Shown here: positions 23,664-31,603 of the stretch, piece by piece
How the letters are laid out: the number at the start of each line of letters is the position of its first letter
How positions within the stretch are numbered: position 1 is the stretch's first letter
Assembly: GCA_963784135.1 (NCBI GenBank)
Contig: CAWAQG010000014.1
Span: 87,930-151,929, forward strand
Direction of reading: 5' to 3'
DNA length: 64,000 bases
Origin: JADFXI01 sp963784135
GTDB taxonomy: Bacteria > Nitrospirota > Thermodesulfovibrionia > Thermodesulfovibrionales > Dissulfurispiraceae
Position numbers and translations under genes: made by a program
Notes under the pieces: generated by a model
The model's input: the letters and a program-made list of their open reading frames with translations, nothing else
Told to the model about the DNA's origin: nothing
The model's database searches: none

Positions 23664-24875
23664 ATGACTGACAAGATCAGAGTGAAAAATCCCATTGTTG
23701 AAATGGACGGGGACGAGATGACCAGGATCATGTGGCATCTCATAAAAGAAAAACTTATACATCCTTTTTTGGATGTGGACCTGCGGTATTATGACCTCGG
23801 CATTCGGCACAGGGATGAGACGGACGACAGTGTCACTGTTGAAGCGGCCAATGCCATAAAGGAGTTCGGCATCGGCGTCAAGTGCGCGACGATTACCCCC
23901 AATGCGGCCCGTGTAAAGGAATACGGCCTTAAGCAGCAGTGGAAAAGCCCGAACGGGACTATCCGCTCCATACTTGACGGCACGGTGTTCAGAAAGCCGA
24001 TTATCATAAAGAACATACCGCCTGCCGTGCAGACATGGAAGAAACCGATTATCATTGGACGCCACGCCTATGGGGACATTTATAAGAACTCCGAATTCGT
24101 TGTTGAGCAGCCCGGCACTGCTGAAATCGTATTTACGCCTGCAGGAGGCGGGGGGAAAACCGTGCTTAAAATCCACGATTTCAAGGGGCGAGGAGTAGTT
24201 ATGGGGATGCACAATACGGAACCATCGGTCAGGAGTTTTGCACAGTCATGCATAAACTATGCGATCAGCGAAAAAGTCGACCTGTGGTTCGGGTCAAAAG
24301 ATACAATATCAAAACAGTATCACGGTTTTTTCAGGGACATTTTTGCCGAGGAAGTTCAAAAAGCCGGCGACAGGCTCAGCCAGGCCGGTATTCAGTACCG
24401 CTATCTTCTCATCGATGATGCCGTTGCCCAGGTCATAAAGTCCGCAGGCGGAATGCTCTGGGCATGTATGAACTACGACGGCGATGTAATGTCGGATATG
24501 GTGGCTACCGGCTTCGGAAGCCTCGGCCTCATGACATCGGTGCTCGTATCTCCTGACGGGAAATACGAGTTCGAGGCTGCGCATGGTACTGTTGTTCGAC
24601 ATTATTATGAGCACCTTAAAGGCAACCCGACCTCGACAAATTCAATCGCATCCATTTTTGCATGGACGGGGGCCCTGGCAAAACGTGGCGAACTTGACCA
24701 TACGCCCGAGGTGGCCGGCTTTGCCCTAAAATTGGAGCGTACGGTTATCGAGACGGTTGAGAGCGGTATTATGACTAAGGACCTGATGCTGATCGCCGAT
24801 CCGCCGGTAACGAAATATGCTCTTACCGAAGAGTTCATCGCTGCCGTTGCGGAAAGGTTGAAAAAAACGATATAA
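23664..24875 (+). CDS. icd: Isocitrate dehydrogenase, NADP-dependent, eukaryotic-like homodimer type
   Basis: Oxidatively decarboxylates isocitrate to 2-oxoglutarate; in reductive carbon fixation it can run backwards. The 403-residue sequence belongs to the type II group: KNPIVEMDGDEMTRIMWHLI, then CATITPNAARVKEYGLKQQW, KSPNGTIRSILDGTVFRKPI and IIGRHAYGDIY. The metal-site acids are in LIDDAVAQ and NYDGDVMSDMVATGFGSLG. The NADP-binding AAHGTVVRHYYEHL with Arg-His is clear. AGCTGGAGG precedes ATG 23664. Citrate synthase and mdh are elsewhere in the window. Confidence 0.96.
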   Translation: MTDKIRVKNPIVEMDGDEMTRIMWHLIKEKLIHPFLDVDLRYYDLGIRHRDETDDSVTVEAANAIKEFGIGVKCATITPNAARVKEYGLKQQWKSPNGTIRSILDGTVFRKPIIIKNIPPAVQTWKKPIIIGRHAYGDIYKNSEFVVEQPGTAEIVFTPAGGGGKTVLKIHDFKGRGVVMGMHNTEPSVRSFAQSCINYAISEKVDLWFGSKDTISKQYHGFFRDIFAEEVQKAGDRLSQAGIQYRYLLIDDAVAQVIKSAGGMLWACMNYDGDVMSDMVATGFGSLGLMTSVLVSPDGKYEFEAAHGTVVRHYYEHLKGNPTSTNSIASIFAWTGALAKRGELDHTPEVAGFALKLERTVIETVESGIMTKDLMLIADPPVTKYALTEEFIAAVAERLKKTI

Positions 24876-24880
24876 CCTGT

Positions 24881-25126
24881 TTACTCTTTATTCTCTTCGA
24901 GCTTTTGCAGGAGGTCTTTCTTCCTGATGCGCCCGTGGAGGGTCGAGCCGTCTTCGAATTCGAATACGGGAATATCGAACCGGTAAAGTTCATAAAGTCC
25001 GTCGTCAGAGGTGATATCAACATTGCTGACATCCATATCATACCGCTCCCTGAGCCCATTCAGCATTTCCTGAGCGGTATCGCATAACCAGCAGCCCGCC
25101 TTGTAGTAAAACTTCATCTTGACCAT
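24881..25126 (-). CDS. Glutaredoxin-like (DUF836 type) thiol protein
   Basis: 81 residues with a thioredoxin fold. The redox motif CWLC is in FYYKAGCWLCDTAQEML at the end of strand 1, and a cis-Pro is in YRFDIPVFEFEDG. This is the glutaredoxin-like family of about 80 residues. It is convergent with icd, five bases separating their stops. The partner protein is unknown. Confidence 0.82.
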   Translation of the reverse strand: MVKMKFYYKAGCWLCDTAQEMLNGLRERYDMDVSNVDITSDDGLYELYRFDIPVFEFEDGSTLHGRIRKKDLLQKLEENKE

Positions 25127-25275
25127 AGTGTCACCTTCCCGCTAATTTTTTAGACTGTTCCGCCGATAAATACATAGTGCCCAATACCGTTCGTCCGGCG
25201 TTATGGCATATACGGCATCGGCACCCGGGACCGTTGGTCCCATTATTGCACGGCTGTAAACGAAAGGAGGAAGCC

Positions 25276-25359
25276 ATGGCGTGCAAACCCGGCCACACAG
25301 GCAAGCCCTGCGGCACCAAAAAAACGACTGCAAAGAAACCCGCAACTAAAAAGAAGTAG
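25276..25359 (+). CDS. 27-residue basic Cys/Lys-rich peptide
   Basis: The frame MACKPGHTGKPCGTKK followed by TTAKKPATKKK has a perfect AAAGGAGG ribosome site 5 bases before its ATG and ends in front of a strong terminator. Two Cys, one His and 10 Lys. The tail resembles nucleic-acid-binding lysine tails; the head, with CKPGHTGKPCG, could bind metal. Coding status rests on the ribosome site and terminator. Confidence 0.55.
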   Translation: MACKPGHTGKPCGTKKTTAKKPATKKK

Positions 25360-25374
25360 CAATATCTTGTAAAT

Positions 25375-25427
25375 AAAGGGGACGGTCCTTTTTAATATTC
25401 ATCAAAGAGGGCCGTCCCTTTTATTTT
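25375..25427. terminator. Bidirectional rho-independent terminator
   Basis: Stem AAAGGGGACGGTCC (25375-25388) pairs with GGGCCGTCCCTTTT (25409-25422), followed by a T-rich run on the plus strand and preceded by A-rich sequence that serves the minus strand. It sits between the 27-residue gene and the convergent 66-residue gene. Confidence 0.75.
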
Positions 25428-25628
25428 TCAGGCAAGCAATATATCCTTTTCTCCTGATTCAGTCTCATCAAAAAGGGCCACCCAGAGACCTTTTTTGGTC
25501 AGAAGAAATATCGCCTGTTTGTCACATGATTCGCACTTTCTGATTTCGGCTGCCTGGATACCGTGCTCCATGACTTCAGAGGTTATTGCGGGGTGGGACA
25601 ATGTTTCATATTTGTGTTTATGTTTCAT
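25428..25628 (-). CDS. Small conserved-looking protein, 66 residues, function unknown
   Basis: The product contains a CESC pair (IRKCESCDKQAIFLL) that could bind zinc, then GLWVALFDETESGEKD. It has AGGAGG 8 bases upstream of ATG 25628 and ends at the shared terminator, so it is probably expressed. No family was recognised. Confidence 0.6.
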   Translation of the reverse strand: MKHKHKYETLSHPAITSEVMEHGIQAAEIRKCESCDKQAIFLLTKKGLWVALFDETESGEKDILLA

Positions 25629-25693
25629 AGAACGGTCCTCCTAATTTTGAAATATGTCATGCAGAAACTTTTTCAGTTCTTCTCCAGTGGCCT

Positions 25694-25728
25694 CCTAATT
25701 CCTAATTCGTAATTCATAATTCTTAATC
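25694..25728. repeat. Heptamer array over the stop of the secreted M1 peptidase gene
   Basis: Five 7-base units: CCTAATT, CCTAATT, CGTAATT, CATAATT, CTTAATC. The minus-strand peptidase stop codon (25725-25723) lies in the last unit. Confidence 0.7.
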
Positions 25729-27909
25729 CGCAGGAAGTGTTTCCAGAGCAGCCCTCGGTGAGAGTGCAGACATTTCCACTTTCCGGACAGCGCCATCTTT
25801 GCCGTGAATGAATGCGGTCATGGGAGAATCGAAGACTTGCCACCTGCCTTTCAGGATGTTTGTGGGTCCATCACCCTCAAAGCCGAGATAACTGTATTTA
25901 TGGTAGTGCGGGAGTTTTCTGCCGAGGCCCGGAAGTGCCGCGGGGACAGTCGTAGCAATTATGTCGAGCGCAACATCCTTGTTTTTCGGGTTTCTTGAAG
26001 TGAGCACGATCGAATTCTTTTCCATTTGTATTTCGTTCATTCCGATATGTACCGATTTCCGGCTGAGGTTAACCCCATATCCTGAAAGCGAAGCCATTGC
26101 TTCTTTGAGGAAGCGGTTCTCCCACCCTAAAAGTGTAACAGCGCAGTCCGAAGGAAGTTTTGATACCTCGATATCGCGCTTTATTTCTACGGTATCGGGC
26201 CCGGTATTGCCAAGGGAACCTGCAAATTCCAGGTAAGCCTGCAGCAGCGTGCCGTTTGCAGAAGCAGGAAGAAGAATAAGCATTTTTTTTGCTCCCAGCG
26301 CCTCTGAAAGTGCCGGAGGCATTTCTTCCCGGTCGAGTCTTCGGAAAAGATCAAATTCAGGATCTATATCGAGACGCAGGGGTTGTGCAGGCACATGCAG
26401 CGAGAGTTCGATTATCCCCTTGTCCATTGATACCTCCGACTGGAAGGCCCTCTCTTTCCCCTCCATAGTGACAGCAAGAGGTATGAGCAGCCGATACGTT
26501 CTTCCCGGCTGCACCTGTTCAATAATGGCCGTGAGCACATATCCGCTTTTTTCCGGATGGGCGTTCACGCTGCGCAGCTTCAATTTCGGTGCTCCGGTGC
26601 GGAGTATCCATTCATTGAACATCCATTTAAGGTTTTTCCCTGAGACCTTTTCAAAGGTCTTCCTCAGATCGTCAAAAGAGGCAAACCTGAATTTGTATGC
26701 ACGGTATATCTCCTGCAAGCCCGCCGTAAAGATTTTGTCTCCAAGTTCCCGTCTGAGCATATGAAAAAACATGAGTGCTTTGCCATACCCTATCGCTTCT
26801 GAAGAAGGGCTGTGGCGGGCACGAAATTCAGCAATCGGGAAGTCCCTGTTGCCGGCCACGTAATCGGCATACTTTTGCAATGTTGCCTGCCGGAACTCGG
26901 CGCCGGCACCCTCCTGCTCTTTTATCAGGCAGTCGGCAAGATAAGCGGTAAGCCCTTCCGTCCAGTTGCCTTCAGCCATATCAGGGAAAACACTGTTGCC
27001 CCACCAATTATGAAGTATCTCGTGGGGATAGGAGGAAGTGATGATGAAAGGGAAACGGATGATTTTCGGTCCCAGCAGCGTGAAAGACGGCATGCCCAGT
27101 CCTGTTTCCCATAAATTTTCGACAAGGGCGAACTTTTTATAGGGATATGGGCCTATCAATTTTTCATACATTGTTATATAGCGCACTGTGGCTTCCAGGT
27201 ATTTGTCTGCCAGTACGCTGTCGGGCGTCCGGAGAAAAACCATCGCGGTAAAGTGTCCGGCAGGCCGGACATATTCGCTGAACCGGGCCGCGACTATGAA
27301 TATACCTTCCTGCGGTTCAGGTGATTCCCATTGCACATTGGTTTCTTTTTTGTTACGGTCATGGAAGGTCCGCGACCCCTGGCTTACCGCATCCCACCCT
27401 CCGGGCAATGTGACACGCACTGTAAAAGTTATCATTTCATTGTCGAAACGTGGATACCAGTATGAGTCTCCCGAAAGATAGACGCCGTTTTCAGAAATCA
27501 TATCCGGGTTTTCGCTGAAATTTTGCGCCTGTTCCGCGGCTGAAGGAACGCCAGTCTGGCCGATGGCCCCCCCGTATGCAAGAGTGAAAGTATGGAGCCC
27601 GGCGGGAATGGCAACTCTGTAAAGTTCAACCTGGGGTAGTCCTGATTTCGGAGCTTCGGAAGACTGTGCAGACAACTGAGCCCCCGGAGTTTTTATTGAA
27701 GGGTCAAAGCCCCGATGGAGTTCAAAACTTATTTCCCTATCGGGACGGTCAGGCAGGGTTATCGTGTCTTCGGCTGCGAAGCGCCGGCTGTCAGGGTAGA
27801 GCGTGATTTTGATGTCGTGATGAATAACAGATGGAATGTGGATTGATTCCGCATTGGAAAGGGGAGGGTAAGATAAAATAAGAGCCAGCAACAAAAAAAT
27901 TATCGGCAT
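25723..27909 (-). CDS. Secreted M1-family metallopeptidase
   Basis: 728 residues beginning with a signal peptide (IIFLLLALILSYPPLSNA, cleavage about residue 20). The gluzincin site is HEILHNWWGN (about 296-300), with the third ligand in NWTEGLTAYL (about 318), as in M1 aminopeptidases. The N-terminal beta domain (HHDIKITLYPDSRRFAAEDT) is also typical. The C-terminal about 200 residues (after IDPEFDLFRRLDREEMPPAL) do not match PepN and may be a family-specific domain. The protein is likely periplasmic or surface-bound and may work on host- or biomass-derived peptides. The C-terminal end is at a heptamer array. Confidence 0.88.
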   Translation of the reverse strand: MPIIFLLLALILSYPPLSNAESIHIPSVIHHDIKITLYPDSRRFAAEDTITLPDRPDREISFELHRGFDPSIKTPGAQLSAQSSEAPKSGLPQVELYRVAIPAGLHTFTLAYGGAIGQTGVPSAAEQAQNFSENPDMISENGVYLSGDSYWYPRFDNEMITFTVRVTLPGGWDAVSQGSRTFHDRNKKETNVQWESPEPQEGIFIVAARFSEYVRPAGHFTAMVFLRTPDSVLADKYLEATVRYITMYEKLIGPYPYKKFALVENLWETGLGMPSFTLLGPKIIRFPFIITSSYPHEILHNWWGNSVFPDMAEGNWTEGLTAYLADCLIKEQEGAGAEFRQATLQKYADYVAGNRDFPIAEFRARHSPSSEAIGYGKALMFFHMLRRELGDKIFTAGLQEIYRAYKFRFASFDDLRKTFEKVSGKNLKWMFNEWILRTGAPKLKLRSVNAHPEKSGYVLTAIIEQVQPGRTYRLLIPLAVTMEGKERAFQSEVSMDKGIIELSLHVPAQPLRLDIDPEFDLFRRLDREEMPPALSEALGAKKMLILLPASANGTLLQAYLEFAGSLGNTGPDTVEIKRDIEVSKLPSDCAVTLLGWENRFLKEAMASLSGYGVNLSRKSVHIGMNEIQMEKNSIVLTSRNPKNKDVALDIIATTVPAALPGLGRKLPHYHKYSYLGFEGDGPTNILKGRWQVFDSPMTAFIHGKDGAVRKVEMSALSPRAALETLPAD

Positions 27910-27992
27910 GACTGAGATATTCCTTCCATCCTGAAATATGAATGCTTATAGTTTAATTATACTCCAAATCGTGTTGCCTGGTACTTCTCGAA

Positions 27993-28545
27993 TTGCATCA
28001 TCAGAAATCTATTCGAAAGTGAATCGTTGCATCACGAAGGAATCTATTCGAAATAATTTCACTTAGCAATACAAAATACGTCATTCCCGCAGTCCTTTAG
28101 CGGGAATCCAGGTTTTTTCAGATGCATGCTTATAGTCTTTCATATAAATCATCCCAATTTGGATTATCTTTCTCAATAAGGTGTATTTTCCATTCACGCC
28201 GCCATCTCTTTATTTGTTTCTCTCTGGTAATGGCTGAATCAGCAGTTTCATGCAGCTCATACCAAACAAGGCGATGCACGGTATATTCTTTTGTAAAACC
28301 ATCTGCAAGGTTATTCTTATGCTCGTAGATGCGTTTGATTAAGTCCGACGTGACACCTGTATACAAAGTGCCATTACGCTTGCTGCAAAGAATATAAACA
28401 TAAAAGCCCTTCATATGTTTCTTTTCCTGGATTCCCGCTAAAGGACTGCGGGAATGACGCAAGCTTATTATAGATTTTTTGAATAGATTTTTGGTGATGC
28501 AACGAATACCTACTTCGAATAGATTCTTACGTGATGCAACGCGCT
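27993..28545. mobile_element. Candidate GIY-YIG palindromic element with nested inverted repeats
   Basis: Inner arms 28079-28112 and 28426-28459 are perfect 34-base inverted copies, each also a hairpin (ATTCCCGC, loop, GCGGGAAT). Outer arms, about 27993-28060 and 28481-28545, are imperfect inverted copies. Each outer arm carries two copies of TTGCATCA and of ATCTATTCGAA (or their complements). The only gene inside is a GIY-YIG endonuclease domain. The organisation suggests a small mobile or nuclease-driven element; movement itself is not shown. Confidence 0.55.
28130..28414 (-). CDS. Single-domain GIY-YIG endonuclease (YhbQ-like)
   Basis: 94 residues. The GIY-YIG signature is KGFYVYILCSKRNGTLYTGV (the YVY...LYTGV pattern), followed by Arg in SDLIKRIYEHKN and the catalytic Glu region ITREKQIKRWRREWK. 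This is the small UvrC-N-terminal-like family. The true start is ATG 28414; longer frames upstream run through a repeat arm. AGGAAAAG is the ribosome site and lies beside the repeat. It sits inside nested inverted repeats. Confidence 0.8.
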   Translation of the reverse strand: MKGFYVYILCSKRNGTLYTGVTSDLIKRIYEHKNNLADGFTKEYTVHRLVWYELHETADSAITREKQIKRWRREWKIHLIEKDNPNWDDLYERL

Positions 28546-28612
28546 CCTGCCGGCATCGAAGGTTGTAGAACACCGCCGGCAGTCGGCTGCCGGGATACTT
28601 CGCCGTAATAAT

Positions 28613-29821
28613 GTGTTAGTATACCGAATAAGTATAAGCAGAGCGCTTAATCTATACAAGGCCGGGAGAAATGAGCTTATCTTGGATACTAACGGATTTG
28701 AAAAACTCTTAGAGAGAAAGACAAAAGGCTCCCTGAAAATCTATCTGGGATATGCTGCCGGTGTCGGTAAGACCTTTGCAATGCTTCAGGAGGGACATCG
28801 GCTCATGGAGCAGGGTTACGATGTGGTTGCAGGGTATGTTGAGCCTCATAACCGCCCGGATACTATTAAACTGTTGGAAGGCCTTGAGATAGTCGAACCG
28901 CTTCAGTTGAAGATTTCAGGCATTTCGGTGCGCGAAATGGATGTCGAGGGAATTATAAAGCGCAATCCTCAAATCGTGATGGTGGATGAGATGGCACACA
29001 CAAACGCCTCAGGCTCAAAAAACGAGAAGCGCTTCCAGGATGTGCTCGAAATCCTTGACCACGGAATCAATGTCATTACCACTTTAAACATACAGCATTT
29101 TGAAACTATCGCCGATAAGGTGGACACAGCGCTTCGCGTCCCTGTCGGCGAGCGGGTGCCTGACTATATCCTGCAGCGGGCTGACCAGATTGTTAATGTG
29201 GATGTGACCATCGAAGAACTGCGGGAGAGGCTCAGGTCGGGGAAAATATACGAAATGTCAAAGGCGGAAAGGGCGCTCCTCTATTTCTTTACTCATGAGA
29301 ACCTCTCGCTTCTGAGGAAACTGGCGCTCCAGGAGGCGGCGGATGATCAGCTCAGAAAGATCGAGGAAGACAGTCTTTTGTCGGAACGGGCTGTGCTGGA
29401 GGCGGATGAAGCGGTAATGGTGGCTATGAGTTCCGGCGCTCCCAACGCTGAGGCGCTGATCAGAAAGGCGGCAAAGCTCGCGGCAAGGCTTTCGGCGCGG
29501 TGTTATCTTGTCTATGTTCAGAGAAAACAGGAAGCCCCTGAACGTATTAACGCATCATTACAAAGAAGACTCCTTTCAAATTTAAAGCTTGCGAAAATAC
29601 TCGGTGTTGAAGTTGTGACCCTTCACGGCGAGGACATAGCTGAAACATTGGTGAACTTTGCACAGACACATAAAGTCCGCCATGCGATATTCGGAAAAAC
29701 TGAACGGTCTCCCATAAGAGAGCGGATTTTCGGATCGGTGATCCAGGACTTTATAAATGATTCAGTCGGCATCGATGTCCACATTGTGGCCGCTACGCCC
29801 TATCGGGAGGACGAAGAGTGA
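28613..29821 (+). CDS. KdpD-like N-terminal sensor protein with UspA domain, no kinase
   Basis: 402 residues. The KdpD N-terminal domain is clear: KIYLGYAAGVGKTFAMLQEG (Walker A), VVAGYVEPHNRPDT, MVDEMAHTNASGS and TLNIQHFETIAD. A universal-stress-like domain follows (about 270-390, ending GKTERSPIRERIFGSVIQD). KdpD normally continues into four membrane helices and a kinase; here the next gene is a separate kinase. Homology begins near residue 36, so TTG 28682 (LDTNGFEKLL) is a likely start, 9-12 bases after GGGAG. It probably senses potassium, c-di-AMP or energy state, by analogy. No kdpFABC lies in the window. Confidence 0.88.
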   Translation: MLVYRISISRALNLYKAGRNELILDTNGFEKLLERKTKGSLKIYLGYAAGVGKTFAMLQEGHRLMEQGYDVVAGYVEPHNRPDTIKLLEGLEIVEPLQLKISGISVREMDVEGIIKRNPQIVMVDEMAHTNASGSKNEKRFQDVLEILDHGINVITTLNIQHFETIADKVDTALRVPVGERVPDYILQRADQIVNVDVTIEELRERLRSGKIYEMSKAERALLYFFTHENLSLLRKLALQEAADDQLRKIEEDSLLSERAVLEADEAVMVAMSSGAPNAEALIRKAAKLAARLSARCYLVYVQRKQEAPERINASLQRRLLSNLKLAKILGVEVVTLHGEDIAETLVNFAQTHKVRHAIFGKTERSPIRERIFGSVIQDFINDSVGIDVHIVAATPYREDEE

Positions 29822-31602
29822 CAGTGCTCCCTCCTTTGCGGAAAAAGATCCTCCATGGCTACCTTGCCGTAGTTGCCCTGTTCGGCGTCATGGGCATTTT
29901 ATTGATCCTCTCCTCTGTTTTTATAATGGCCGGCACCACGCCTAAAATGATCCACTCAAACTACGACTCTATAGAGGCTGCCAGAAAAATGCAGCAGGCG
30001 TGGAATGCGCTTCATTTCCGCGGTGCATACCAGGATTTACCTGAAGAAGTATGGATAAGACGGTTTGATAAGGCATTGCGTTTTGAGCGGTCTAATATTA
30101 CCGAGCCGGGTGAAGACGTTATTGCCGGCAACATTGAACGACTCTGGGACCAATGGAAACAGGGGGAGCGCTCCAATGACAGGGTCATGGAAATGAACGG
30201 TCAGTTTGAACAACTGACCACACTTAATGAAAAGGGGATGTTCGAACTTGTCCTGAGAGAGGGACGAGTGCGCCGTACAGTTGTTATAGGCGCTGCGCTT
30301 TTTTATCTTGTAACATTTATTATCACCCTTTTAATAGTCGATTCCCTGTCCGTACGCCTGGCAAAACCTCTCAAAGACATCGCTGAAGTGCTGAGGTCAA
30401 GGATAAAGCCCGGAGAGATACTCAAGCTGCCCGAACCCACAAGCCTTGAAATCCGCATCCTCAATGAGGAACTCTCTTTGTTGTGGGAGAGGGTAAGCCG
30501 CGCTGACCAGCTTAACCTGGAAAGAATTCTCAGGCAGAGAAACCAGTTGGAAACCCTCCTCTCTTCGGTTGAGGACGCAGTAATAGCACTTGATAACAAG
30601 GGACGGGTCACCCATGTAAACCGGAGGATGGCGCAGCTTGTCGGCCTTGACACGGAAATTATCGTTGGAATGCTCTGGCCTGATCTTCCTTCTGTTTCAG
30701 ATAATTATTTTAAGCTCCGTGAAGTATTCAGGGAGCAGGTAAAAGAGAGTGCTCTGGTATTCGAACTTCAGACTGAAGGAGAGGGCCGGAGAAGTTTTGA
30801 GGCCCGGATCAGAGATGTCGTGTCTCAGACCGGGGAACTTATCTCTACAATCTTCCTTCTCCATGATGTTACCGAGGTCCGTCAAAGAGAGCGTCTTAAG
30901 GCAGAATTCATAGGCGTTCTGTCTCATGAACTTAAGACCCCGCTGCAATCACTCGGCACAGCCGTAGAGCTTCTTGACCAGAAGAAGGAGTCCTACGATG
31001 AACGCACGCGATTTCTTATTGAGACCCTGCTCAGCGATGTTGTCAGGATCCGGTCCGTTGCCAATCAGTTCATCCAGGTTGATCATCTTCCCGGATCGGC
31101 AATTCACATACACCCGGAGTTGACCAAGCTGAACGAACTTCTCCCTGAGTGGCTCAAACCCTTGCAGTTGCTCGCAGCGGAGCGGGGGGTCACTTTACAC
31201 TATGAGAAAGAAGGCGAGGGAGATATCTGGGCCCAAATTGATCCGGCGAAATTCCCATGGGTGATCTCAAACCTGCTTACCAACTCCCTGCGGGTTTCCC
31301 CCCGGGACTCGACGATCAAGGTATTGCTTGCATATAGAGACGGCAACACTGAAATCATGGTCACGAACCAGGGTCCCAGGATACCGGAAGAAATTCGCAG
31401 GCGCATGTTTGACCCTTATTTTAAAGGGACGGGCGAAGCAGCCGGCGCCGCTGCGCATGCTCCGGGCTATCTGGGGCTGGGCTTAACTATCGTTAAAGAA
31501 GTTGCCGAGGCCCACGGCGGAAGAGTTGAATATACACCTCTTGAGCCTACGGGGTCCTGTTTCAGGATAATACTGCCTCTTCCCGGGGAAGACAAAAGGT
31601 GA
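29818..31602 (+). CDS. Membrane sensor histidine kinase (HAMP-PAS-HisKA-HATPase)
   Basis: 594 residues. Two membrane segments (about 17-42 and 161-181) enclose a periplasmic helical sensor. HAMP-like and PAS domains follow (LSSVEDAVIALDNKGRVTHV), then the phospho-His box LSHELKTPLQSLGTAVE and an ATPase domain (NLLTNSLRVSP, YLGLGLTIVKEVAEAHGG). Start GTG 29818 overlaps the previous stop (GTGA), showing coupling. With the preceding KdpD-like sensor and the following NtrC-type regulator it forms a three-gene signal system. The stimulus is unknown. Confidence 0.88.
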   Translation: MTVLPPLRKKILHGYLAVVALFGVMGILLILSSVFIMAGTTPKMIHSNYDSIEAARKMQQAWNALHFRGAYQDLPEEVWIRRFDKALRFERSNITEPGEDVIAGNIERLWDQWKQGERSNDRVMEMNGQFEQLTTLNEKGMFELVLREGRVRRTVVIGAALFYLVTFIITLLIVDSLSVRLAKPLKDIAEVLRSRIKPGEILKLPEPTSLEIRILNEELSLLWERVSRADQLNLERILRQRNQLETLLSSVEDAVIALDNKGRVTHVNRRMAQLVGLDTEIIVGMLWPDLPSVSDNYFKLREVFREQVKESALVFELQTEGEGRRSFEARIRDVVSQTGELISTIFLLHDVTEVRQRERLKAEFIGVLSHELKTPLQSLGTAVELLDQKKESYDERTRFLIETLLSDVVRIRSVANQFIQVDHLPGSAIHIHPELTKLNELLPEWLKPLQLLAAERGVTLHYEKEGEGDIWAQIDPAKFPWVISNLLTNSLRVSPRDSTIKVLLAYRDGNTEIMVTNQGPRIPEEIRRRMFDPYFKGTGEAAGAAAHAPGYLGLGLTIVKEVAEAHGGRVEYTPLEPTGSCFRIILPLPGEDKR

Positions 31603-31603
31603 A

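Noticed and set aside
25131..25345. Minus-strand open frames of 62-67 codons over the 27-residue gene
   Set aside because: They overlap the strong ribosome site and the small basic gene; composition looks like a shadow of the other strand.
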